Assembly: GCF_037943105.1 (NCBI RefSeq)
Contig: NZ_CP149803.1
Coordinates: forward strand, 1,736,001-1,800,000
DNA: 64,000 nt
Source of the DNA: Pseudomonas sp. TMP9
Lineage (GTDB): Bacteria; Pseudomonadota; Gammaproteobacteria; Pseudomonadales; Pseudomonadaceae
Reading direction: 5' to 3'
Position 1 is the stretch's first letter; every line of letters begins with the position of its first letter. This document shows, in pieces, positions 56,727 through 64,000 of the stretch. Below the pieces are notes generated by a model, which worked only from the letters and a program-made list of their open reading frames with translations, did no database searches and was not told the origin of the DNA. The position numbers and the translations under genes were made by a program.

Positions 56727-58292
56727 TTAACGGTTAAACCGTTCGACTAAGGCGTACTGACCGTGTGCAGTTGCCGTCAGGGCTTCGCTGAGCAGGGCAG
56801 TTTCGTGTGCTTCACCGGCAGTTTTGTCGGTCAGTTGGGCGATGGTGGTGATGCTGCGGTTAACCTCATCAGCCACGGCGCTCTGCTCCTCGGCGGCGGC
56901 GGCGATTTGGTTGGCCATGTCGCTGATATTCGACACGGCTTCACTGATACCCGCCAACGCATCATCGGCCTGCTGCACGCGCGCAACACCTTCTTCGGCC
57001 TGTCTGCGGCCAACTTCCATGGCGGTCACTGCTTCTTCGGCGGTGCGTTGCAACTTGGCAATCAGTTGATGAATTTGCCCAGTGGACTCGGCAGTGCGCT
57101 GCGCCAGTGAGCGCACCTCATCGGCGACCACCGCGAACCCACGGCCCATTTCGCCAGCCCGCGCGGCTTCAATAGCGGCGTTCAGCGCGAGGAGGTTGGT
57201 TTGGTCAGCGATGCCTTTGATCACATCAACCACACCGCCGATTTCGTTACTGTCTTGAGCCAGACGGGTCACCGTTTCACCGGTATCGCCGACCGATTGC
57301 GACAGGCGCTGAATGGCTTGGCGGGTTTCACTGGCAATGGTGCGCCCCGCACGGGTCAGGCGATTGGCGTCCTGAGTGGCAATGGCGGTTCGGGCTACGT
57401 TGCTCGCGACTTCCAAGGTGGTGGCAGCCATTTCATTGATGGCGGTGGCAACCTGATCGGTTTCACTGCGTTGGCGCTCAAGACCCGCGGAACTGCTGTG
57501 CGCCAGGGTGTCGGCTTGCTTGGCTTGCAAGGTCAGTTGCTCGGCAGTGTCTTGGAGGCGCGTTAGGCAGGTCTTCAGACGTGCTTCTTGGCTAAGAGTG
57601 GACATTTCCAGGCGGCCTTGGGCGCCCCGGCTGTCGGTGTACATCTGCGCAATCAGCGGGTCAGAGGTGGTTTGGTCAGCTAACCGCAGCAAGCGTTTCA
57701 GACCGCGCTGTTGCCTGTTCAACCCCGCCAGGCCCAGCGGTATTGATACGGCAGCGGCTAGGGCAAAGCCCCAGCTGGAGTCAAGCCAAGCGCCAATGAG
57801 AAATCCCACTTGGCTGATTAGAATAAACGGCAGCCAATCTTGCAGCACGGGCAGCCAACGATCACTGCTAGGGATGGCGGATTGGCCGCTGTTGATGCGT
57901 TGGTAAAGCGCTTCGGCGCGGCGCACTTGCTCGCTGGTCGGCTTAACGCGCACAGATTCGTAACCGATCAGCTGATTATTTTCCGTCACCGGGGTGACGT
58001 AGGCATTGACCCAGTAATGGTCACCGTTCTTGCAACGGTTCTTGATGATGCCCATCCACGGACGGCCCTTTTTCAGGGTATCCCACATGTGCTGGAACAC
58101 CGCTGCGGGCACGTCTGGATGGCGCACCAAATTATGCGGTGCACGAATCAGCTCATCACGGGTAAAACCACTGATCTCGACAAAAGCATCGTTGCAATAG
58201 CTGATTTGGCCTTTGAGGTCGGTGGTGGAGATCAGCCGTTGCTGGTCTGGGAAAGTACGATCGCGCTGGGTAATCGGCTGATTGTTTCGCAT
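56727..58292 (-). CDS. aer: PAS-containing methyl-accepting chemotaxis protein (Aer-like aerotaxis receptor)
   Basis: 521-aa chemoreceptor. The N-terminal PAS domain (residues 10-115; [53 protein letters not shown]) is the FAD-binding type of Aer, sensing redox state or oxygen. Two close transmembrane helices lie at about 150-190, with no periplasmic ligand domain. The signalling hairpin tip is [20 protein letters not shown]. The layout equals Aer of E. coli and Pseudomonas, and its position beside acnA supports this. CheA/CheW genes are not in the window. Confidence 0.9.
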   Translation of the reverse strand: MRNNQPITQRDRTFPDQQRLISTTDLKGQISYCNDAFVEISGFTRDELIRAPHNLVRHPDVPAAVFQHMWDTLKKGRPWMGIIKNRCKNGDHYWVNAYVTPVTENNQLIGYESVRVKPTSEQVRRAEALYQRINSGQSAIPSSDRWLPVLQDWLPFILISQVGFLIGAWLDSSWGFALAAAVSIPLGLAGLNRQQRGLKRLLRLADQTTSDPLIAQMYTDSRGAQGRLEMSTLSQEARLKTCLTRLQDTAEQLTLQAKQADTLAHSSSAGLERQRSETDQVATAINEMAATTLEVASNVARTAIATQDANRLTRAGRTIASETRQAIQRLSQSVGDTGETVTRLAQDSNEIGGVVDVIKGIADQTNLLALNAAIEAARAGEMGRGFAVVADEVRSLAQRTAESTGQIHQLIAKLQRTAEEAVTAMEVGRRQAEEGVARVQQADDALAGISEAVSNISDMANQIAAAAEEQSAVADEVNRSITTIAQLTDKTAGEAHETALLSEALTATAHGQYALVERFNR

Positions 58293-58352
58293 GGCTCATG
58301 GAATCCTTCGTTTAATGCATCCATGATCGGCCATCGCCGCTAAAAGTTGAAT

Positions 58353-58380
58353 AAAAAAAGCCGCACGACTGGGTGCGGCA
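58353..58380 (-). terminator. Rho-independent terminator of acnA
   Basis: On the - strand: GCCGCA/TGCGGC stem (58360-58365 with 58374-58379) followed by seven T residues (A-run at 58353-58359 on +). It lies 45 nt past the acnA stop. Confidence 0.85.
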
Positions 58381-58424
58381 TTCTTTTTACTCAAGCGCAG
58401 GCTTTAGAACAGCCACGCAGTGGC

Positions 58425-61169
58425 TTACTTGGCAGCGATCAACTGGCGCAGTACATAGTGGAGGATGCCGCCGGCCTTGAAGTATTCCACTTCATTAAGG
58501 GTGTCGATGCGGCACAGCACCTCGACTTTCTCGCAGCTGTTGTCAGCACGCAGGATCTCCAGCGTGAGCGTCATTGATGGACGCAATTCAACCCCGTCAA
58601 GACCACGGACAGTCAGCGTCTCCTTGCCATCCAGCTTCAAGCTTTTACGGCTTTGTCCAGCCTTGAACTGCAAAGGCAGTACACCCATGCCGACCAAATT
58701 GGAGCGGTGGATGCGCTCGAAGCTTTCGGCAATAACCGCCTTGATGCCGAGCAAGTTGGTGCCCTTTGCCGCCCAGTCGCGGCTTGAGCCGGTGCCGTAT
58801 TCCTTACCGGCTATCACCACCAGCGGGGTGCCAGCGTCTTGATAGCGCATGGCAGCGTCGTAGATCGACACATTTTCGCCACTGGGAAGGTGCAGGGTGT
58901 AGCCGCCTTCCTGGCCGCCAAGCATCTCGTTACGGATGCGGATATTGGCGAAGGTGCCGCGCATCATCACGTGGTGATTACCGCGCCGTGAGCCGTAGGA
59001 GTTGAAGTCGACCGGTTCAACGCCTTGTTCGCGCAGGTATGCACCTGCTGGGCTGTCGGCCTTGATATTACCGGCTGGGGAAATATGGTCGGTGGTGACT
59101 GAGTCGCCCAGCAGGGCGAGGATGCGCGCGTGGTGGATATCAGTCACCGGCGGCGGCGCGTCGGCGATGGTGTCGAAGAAGGGCGGGTGCTGGATATAAG
59201 TCGAATCAGCCTGCCAGGCATAGGTAGCCGCTTGCGGCACCTCAATCGCTTGCCACTGCGCATCACCGCTGAACACCTCGGCGTATTCCTTATGGAACAT
59301 GGCCGTGTCAACGTTGAGCATGGCCTCAGCGATTTCCGCTTGGCTTGGCCATATATCTTTGAGGTAAACCGCTTGACCGTTCTGGTCTTCACCCAAGGCT
59401 TCGCGAGTGATATCGATGCGCACGCTGCCGGCCAGGGCGTAAGCCACTACCAGGGGTGGTGACGCCAGCCAATTGGTTTTTACCAACGGATGCACGCGGC
59501 CTTCAAAGTTGCGATTACCCGACAATACCGAGGCAACCGTCAGATCAGAGTGCTGGATAGCCTGCTCGATTGGCTCCAGCAGTGGCCCGGAGTTACCAAT
59601 GCAGGTGGTGCAGCCATAGCCCACTAGGTTGAAGCCCAGCGCGTCGAGGTAATGGGTCAGGCCCGCTGCGTTGAAGTATTCGGTGACTACTTTTGAACCG
59701 GGAGCCAATGAGCTTTTAACCCAAGGCTTACGCTGCAGGCCTTTTTCCACGGCCTTCTTCGCCAGTAAGCCGGCGGCCATCATTACGCTGGGGTTCGAGG
59801 TGTTGGTGCAAGAGGTGATAGCGGCGATAACCACTGCGCCATTTTTTAAGCGATAGGTGTGACCTTCATGCTGGTAGTCGGCCTCGCCAACCAGCGCGTT
59901 AGTGCCCACTGCCGTACCGCCGCCACCTTCGCTGAGCAAGAGGGCCTCTGCGCCCGCTTCAGGCTTAACCTGCAAGCTGATAAAGTCATCGAAGGCGTGT
60001 TTGATATTGGGCAGGGTGACGCGGTCTTGTGGGCGTTTCGGCCCAGCGAGGCAGGCTTCTACGCCGCTCATGTCAAGTTCCAGGCTGTCGCTGAACAGCG
60101 GTTCAACGCCTGGTTCACGCCACAAACCTTGGGCTTTGCAATAGGCTTCGACCAGTTTGACGGCCTGCTCTGGGCGGCCAGACAAACGCAGATACGCCAG
60201 GGTAATCGCATCGACTGGGAAAAAACCGCAGGTCGCGCCATATTCCGGGGCCATGTTGGCAATGGTGGCCCGATCGGCCAACGGCAGCTCGGCCAGACCA
60301 TCGCCATAGAATTCGACAAACTTACCGACCACGCCTTTGCTGCGCAGCATTTGCGTCACGGTCAGCACCAGATCGGTGGCTGTGATGCCTTCTTTAAGTT
60401 TGCCATTGAGCTTGAAGCCAATCACCTCGGGGATCAGCATGGATACCGGCTGGCCGAGCATTGCCGCTTCCGCTTCAATGCCGCCAACGCCCCAGCCGAG
60501 GATGCCAAGGCCGTTGATCATGGTGGTGTGCGAATCGGTGCCCACCAGCGTGTCGGGGAAGGCGAAGGTTACGCCGTCTTCTTCTTTGGTCCAGACGGTG
60601 CGGCCGAGGTATTCCAAATTAACCTGGTGACAAATGCCGGTACCGGGCGGCACCACACTGAAGTTATCAAAGGCATGCTGGCCCCAACGCAGGAAGGCAT
60701 AACGCTCACCGTTGCGCTGCATCTCCATGGCAACGTTCTGCTCAAATGCACCGTCGGTGGCGAACTTATCAACCATTACCGAATGGTCGATAACCAGATC
60801 AACGGGCGATAACGGGTTGATTTTCTGCGGGTCGCCGCCGGCTTTGGCCATGGCGTCGCGCATGGCCGCAAGATCAACCACGGCGGGTACGCCAGTGAAA
60901 TCCTGCATCAATACGCGGGCTGGGCGGTACTGGATTTCGCGCTCAGAACTGCGGCTTTTAAGCCAGTCAGCCAAGGCTTGCAGGTCAGTACCCGTAACAG
61001 TTTTGCCGTCTTCCCAGCGCAGTAGGTTTTCCAGCAAGACTTTCAGCGACATCGGCAACTGGTCGATATTACCCAGCGTTTTAGCTGCATCTGGCAGGCT
61101 GAAGTAGTGGTAGCGCTGGCCGTCAACGTCCAGCGTGCGACGGCTGTTCAAGCTGTCTAAAGAAGGCAT
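58425..61169 (-). CDS. acnA: aconitate hydratase A
   Basis: [4Fe-4S] enzyme that interconverts citrate and isocitrate in the TCA cycle. 914 aa, AcnA/IRP type. Cluster cysteines are in [12 protein letters not shown] and [13 protein letters not shown]. Other family segments are [30 protein letters not shown] and [19 protein letters not shown] at 61169 ([15 protein letters not shown]) with AGGAG seven bases upstream; the frame open to 61193 is not needed. Transcribed toward the aer-like gene but with its own terminator. Divergent from rlmM. Confidence 0.97.
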   Translation of the reverse strand: MPSLDSLNSRRTLDVDGQRYHYFSLPDAAKTLGNIDQLPMSLKVLLENLLRWEDGKTVTGTDLQALADWLKSRSSEREIQYRPARVLMQDFTGVPAVVDLAAMRDAMAKAGGDPQKINPLSPVDLVIDHSVMVDKFATDGAFEQNVAMEMQRNGERYAFLRWGQHAFDNFSVVPPGTGICHQVNLEYLGRTVWTKEEDGVTFAFPDTLVGTDSHTTMINGLGILGWGVGGIEAEAAMLGQPVSMLIPEVIGFKLNGKLKEGITATDLVLTVTQMLRSKGVVGKFVEFYGDGLAELPLADRATIANMAPEYGATCGFFPVDAITLAYLRLSGRPEQAVKLVEAYCKAQGLWREPGVEPLFSDSLELDMSGVEACLAGPKRPQDRVTLPNIKHAFDDFISLQVKPEAGAEALLLSEGGGGTAVGTNALVGEADYQHEGHTYRLKNGAVVIAAITSCTNTSNPSVMMAAGLLAKKAVEKGLQRKPWVKSSLAPGSKVVTEYFNAAGLTHYLDALGFNLVGYGCTTCIGNSGPLLEPIEQAIQHSDLTVASVLSGNRNFEGRVHPLVKTNWLASPPLVVAYALAGSVRIDITREALGEDQNGQAVYLKDIWPSQAEIAEAMLNVDTAMFHKEYAEVFSGDAQWQAIEVPQAATYAWQADSTYIQHPPFFDTIADAPPPVTDIHHARILALLGDSVTTDHISPAGNIKADSPAGAYLREQGVEPVDFNSYGSRRGNHHVMMRGTFANIRIRNEMLGGQEGGYTLHLPSGENVSIYDAAMRYQDAGTPLVVIAGKEYGTGSSRDWAAKGTNLLGIKAVIAESFERIHRSNLVGMGVLPLQFKAGQSRKSLKLDGKETLTVRGLDGVELRPSMTLTLEILRADNSCEKVEVLCRIDTLNEVEYFKAGGILHYVLRQLIAAK

Positions 61170-61423
61170 TGTGCATCTCCTGTGGCTTGCCACGGTGCAA
61201 GCCGGGTTAATTGCCGCAGAGCTTCACATTAGCCCCGTCGGGTCATGCTTGCTATCTAAAAGGCGCTGGACGGGTCAGTGCGTGCGGGGTCTCCGCCACG
61301 TGGGGTTGGGCTTTTTACCGCGTATTCGTAATGCCCCGCCAAAGCGCCGCAGTTCTAACTGGACAGGTCACCGGGCTAAGGGTTCCCCACTCAGCTATGA
61401 TGCGCGCCCTAAGGAGAACCCCA

Positions 61424-62494
61424 ATGCATACCCCTGCGATCGACACGCTACTGCTGCACTGCCGCCCTGGTTTCGAAAATGAGGTGTGCGCGGAAGTCGC
61501 CGAGCATGCGGCGCGCCTTGACGTAGCCGGCTATGCCAAGGCTAAACCGAGCACGGCTTGCTCTGAATTTATCTGTACCGAGGCAGGCGGTGCTGAGCGC
61601 TTGATGCGCGGCACACGCTTTAGTCAGCTGATTTTCCCCCGGCAATGGGCGCGCGGTGTGTTTATTAACCTGCCGGAACTGGACCGTATCAGCGTGCTGC
61701 TCAACCATCTGGCTGATTCCCCAGTGTTTGGCAGCCTGTGGCTCGAGGTATTGGATACCAACGACGGTAAGGAGCTGTCGAATTTCTGTAAGAAGTTTGA
61801 AGCGCCGTTGCGCAATGCCCTGACTAAGGCTGGCAAGTTGGTCGAGGATGACAACAAGCCGCGCTTGCTGCTGACCTTTAAGAGCGGCCGTGAAGTGTTC
61901 GTTGGCATGGCTGAGGCGAGTAATTCAGCGATCTGGCCCATGGGCATTCCACGGCTGAAATTCCCCCGCGAGGCGCCGAGCCGCTCCACTCTTAAACTCG
62001 AAGAAGCTTGGCACACCTTTATCCCTCGCGAGCAGTGGGATGAGCGCCTGTCCGGCGAGATGACCGGCGTTGATTTGGGCGCGGCACCGGGCGGCTGGAC
62101 CTATCAGCTGGTCAAGCGCGGCATGTTGGTCACCGCCATCGATAACGGGCCCATGGCTGAAAGCTTGATGGACAGTGGGCTGGTGCAGCATTTAATGGTG
62201 GATGGCTTCACCTGGAAGCCCAAGCAACCCGTGGACTGGATGGTCTGCGACATCGTCGAAAAGCCAGCGCGCAGCGCTGCTCTGCTGGAAACCTGGATCG
62301 GCGAGGGCCATTGCCGTGAAGCGGTGGTCAACCTCAAGCTACCGATGAAGCAGCGCTATGCCGAGGTGCGGCGGCTGTTGCAGCGCCTGGAAGATGGCTT
62401 TGCTGAGCGTAAAATCAAGGTGTCGATTGCCTGCAAGCAGCTCTATCACGACCGCGAAGAAGTCACTTGTCACCTACGCCGGTTAAGCAAGTAG
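61424..62494 (+). CDS. rlmM: 23S rRNA (cytidine2498-2'-O)-methyltransferase RlmM
   Basis: 356-aa SAM-dependent methyltransferase acting on C2498 of 23S rRNA. An N-terminal THUMP-like RNA-binding part (about 1-180) is followed by an RrmJ-like catalytic domain. The SAM loop is GVDLGAAPGGWTYQL, with the catalytic lysines and aspartate in WMVCDIVEKPAR and VVNLKLPMKQRY. ATG at 61424 (MHTPAIDTLLLHCRPG) has AAGGAG seven bases upstream; a longer in-frame extension to 61211 is not supported. Divergent from acnA. Confidence 0.95.
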   Translation: MHTPAIDTLLLHCRPGFENEVCAEVAEHAARLDVAGYAKAKPSTACSEFICTEAGGAERLMRGTRFSQLIFPRQWARGVFINLPELDRISVLLNHLADSPVFGSLWLEVLDTNDGKELSNFCKKFEAPLRNALTKAGKLVEDDNKPRLLLTFKSGREVFVGMAEASNSAIWPMGIPRLKFPREAPSRSTLKLEEAWHTFIPREQWDERLSGEMTGVDLGAAPGGWTYQLVKRGMLVTAIDNGPMAESLMDSGLVQHLMVDGFTWKPKQPVDWMVCDIVEKPARSAALLETWIGEGHCREAVVNLKLPMKQRYAEVRRLLQRLEDGFAERKIKVSIACKQLYHDREEVTCHLRRLSK

Positions 62495-62583
62495 AAGCTT
62501 CACAAGGTCGCCTGATTAGCCAACAAAGGTGACCTTTTCCCCAGCTTTGCGCGAGAATAACGGCCTGCAATTGGAGCCCAGTG

Positions 62584-62838
62584 ATGTCTTTGCAAACGAC
62601 CGTAATACCCGATGACACCCTCGATGCCAGCGGCCTGTTCTGCCCGGAACCGGTGATGATGTTGCACAACAAAGTGCGCGCACTGCCGGCTGGCGGCTTG
62701 CTTAAGGTGATTGCCACTGACCCCTCGACCCGCCGCGACATTCCTAAATTCTGCGTATTTTTGGGTCATGAACTGGTTGAGCAGGCTGAAGACGGCGCGA
62801 CCTATTTGTATTTAATCCGCAAGAAGTTTGATCAATGA
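62584..62838 (+). CDS. tusA: sulfurtransferase TusA
   Basis: 84-aa sulfur carrier that passes persulfide sulfur from IscS to the TusBCD relay for mnm5s2U34 tRNA thiolation. The active cysteine is in [14 protein letters not shown], the exact family motif (C-P-x-P). ATG at 62584 with GGAG seven bases upstream is preferred over the adjacent GTG at 62581. Its TGA overlaps the next gene's ATG, so the two are coupled. Confidence 0.95.
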   Translation: MSLQTTVIPDDTLDASGLFCPEPVMMLHNKVRALPAGGLLKVIATDPSTRRDIPKFCVFLGHELVEQAEDGATYLYLIRKKFDQ

Positions 62839-63290
62839 ATTGGTACTTCGCTTACGGCTCAAATATGAATCCGGCGCGGATGCAGGCGCGCGGGTTGGCC
62901 GTGCTTGAAGCACTACCTGGCCGTCTGCCGGGCTATGGCCTGTGTTTCAACAAGCGCGCGATGGACCGGGCTCCGGGCCGGGCTTACGCCAATATCCAGC
63001 ATGCGCGTGAGGGTTTAGTGGAGGGCGTGTTGTATCGCTTGGAGAGCGCGCGTGAAATGACCAAGCTGGATCACTTCGAAGGCACCCCGATCTACTACAG
63101 CCGCGAGTGCTTGCCGGTTAGGACGGCGCATGGTGTGCAAGCGGCTTGGGTGTATATCGCCAACCCGGCTTTTCGTGAAGAAGGTTTGCTGCCGAGTCAG
63201 GACTATCTGGCGCATCTGCTGGCGGGCCGTGGGCTGCTCTCTGAGGCTTACTATTCGGCGTTAGCCGCGCTGCCGTTCCATCCCGACTGA
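62835..63290 (+). CDS. gamma-glutamylcyclotransferase family protein
   Basis: 151-aa GGCT-like fold protein. The glycine-rich substrate loop is [14 protein letters not shown], and the family core continues with [17 protein letters not shown] and [14 protein letters not shown], where an acidic residue would be catalytic. Members convert gamma-glutamyl amino acids to 5-oxoproline plus amino acid; the true substrate here is not known. Coupled to tusA by ATGA. Its 3' end overlaps the end of the convergent gene by 40 nt. Confidence 0.88.
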   Translation: MNWYFAYGSNMNPARMQARGLAVLEALPGRLPGYGLCFNKRAMDRAPGRAYANIQHAREGLVEGVLYRLESAREMTKLDHFEGTPIYYSRECLPVRTAHGVQAAWVYIANPAFREEGLLPSQDYLAHLLAGRGLLSEAYYSALAALPFHPD

Positions 63291-64000
63291 CCGGGAGCCA
63301 AGCCGCAGCTGTTGAGCATGTCTTGCCAACTGCGCACATGACGAACAGTCGCTTTTTGGAAGTCTGCCCATAACGAGTCTTGGTCTGCACTCAGGCTTTG
63401 CAGGTACTGATGAGTTGCCGCCGGCACCTGCGACACGTTGCTGAGTGAGCGCAAGCTGTCACTCCAGCTTTGCCCGCGCTGGTCCACTTGCGCTAAATAA
63501 GGTTGCAGGCTGCCGGCGTAATACTTAACGAAGATGTTCTGCAAAATGCGCCCACGCTCTGTGGCCTTACCCGTGGGGCAGACGGGCCTTTGCTGCTGGC
63601 GGTTTTGCAACATGCGGCTGCCTTGGTTGAGGCTATGGGTAAGGCTGACCAGGCTGTGGATCAACTGGCCGCCTTTATCGCTGGCATGCAAGGCAAAAAA
63701 CAACGGATCAAGCTGCTCAGCGCTCGGCGGTAAGGTCGCTGGCAGGGCGTGGCCAATACGCGCCAGTTGCGCCAGCGCATCCAAGGCCGCGCTGTCTTTA
63801 TCGGCATTCAGTGCCAGCGCGTGCTCATCAAACCTTAAGTAACGCTCAACCTCGGGGCTGGCATTGAGGGCATTCCAGAATACGGCCGGCAACTGCGCGC
63901 GTTTGTCTTGTGCCAGTTGCGCCAAGGTGCCGAGCAGCGCCTGCTCTTCATCGCCGCGCACATAGTCAATACAGGCATCAATGGCGCGCAGCAAGTCGCC
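63251..64000 (-). CDS. conserved protein of unknown function (5' end outside window)
   Basis: C-terminal 250 residues of a larger protein; the frame is open to the right edge. Largely helical and soluble, rich in Gln, Leu and Ala, with segments such as LLGTLAQLAQDKRAQLPAVF, GRILQNIFVKYYAGSLQPYL and LWADFQKATVRHVRSWQDML. No signal peptide is visible in the part seen and I do not recognise a domain. It ends in TAG at 63251 inside the 3' end of the cyclotransferase gene. Confidence 0.7.
   Translation of the reverse strand, partial: GDLLRAIDACIDYVRGDEEQALLGTLAQLAQDKRAQLPAVFWNALNASPEVERYLRFDEHALALNADKDSAALDALAQLARIGHALPATLPPSAEQLDPLFFALHASDKGGQLIHSLVSLTHSLNQGSRMLQNRQQQRPVCPTGKATERGRILQNIFVKYYAGSLQPYLAQVDQRGQSWSDSLRSLSNVSQVPAATHQYLQSLSADQDSLWADFQKATVRHVRSWQDMLNSCGLAPGQSGWNGSAANAE

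Noticed and set aside
59859..60812. 317-codon open frame antisense to acnA
   Set aside because: Antisense shadow of a highly conserved gene; composition is not protein-like.

Overview
The window reads as chromosomal DNA from a gammaproteobacterium of the genus Pseudomonas. The evidence is a muxABC-opmB type double-RND efflux operon, a family I lipase with its steric foldase, the rnd-ycgL-hydroxyacid dehydrogenase-ycgN block, an Aer-type chemoreceptor next to acnA, and Pseudomonas-style REP-like repeats. Codon use is GC-rich and gene order is dense, with many 4-nt ATGA/GTGA overlaps. I cannot name the species. I see no tRNA, rRNA, CRISPR array or prophage.

Layout. 1-8.2 kb: end of a GNAT acetyltransferase, tamA-tamB (outer-membrane assembly), a sodium:alanine/glycine symporter, and the thiol peroxidase tpx. 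8.4-17.5 kb: muxA-muxB-muxC-opmB, with a repeat-rich spacer between muxB and muxC. 17.5-22.2 kb: a redox group of dsbB, catalase-peroxidase katG, a retropepsin-like exported protein and a membrane TlpA-type thioredoxin. 22.3-28.2 kb: a lipolysis locus with lipase, lipase foldase, hybrid histidine kinase, convergent NarL-type regulator and a FadL-type fatty-acid channel. 28.4-37.9 kb: mostly conserved single genes (sseA, a spermidine-synthase-like protein, an HDOD protein, an SMP-30-like protein, rnd, ycgL, a hydroxyacid dehydrogenase, ycgN, a periplasmic metallopeptidase, a TrmH-type methyltransferase, yajD, a proline-rich secreted peptide).

37.9-43.4 kb is the accessory part. An AT-rich stretch carries a substrate-binding protein gene whose start has been removed by an IS30-family element. 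It is followed by a flavin reductase, a class III aminotransferase and a divergent LysR regulator. 43.4-64 kb returns to core genes: ptrB, a membrane protein, yafJ, a DUF2937 protein, a VWA-MoxR pair, cysK, a CopD-like protein, metH, an Aer-like receptor, acnA, rlmM, tusA, a gamma-glutamylcyclotransferase, and a protein cut by the right edge.

The clearest functional themes are an export machine (Mux), thiol/peroxide defence (tpx, dsbB, katG, tlpA), and secreted lipase production with local candidate sensing and fatty-acid uptake. I did not find an obviously new defence or biosynthetic system. The observations most worth following are the signals around lipA, the structured spacer between the aer-like gene and metH with a MetR-type site near metH, the IS30-decapitated gene, and the uncharacterised aminotransferase/flavin reductase cluster.
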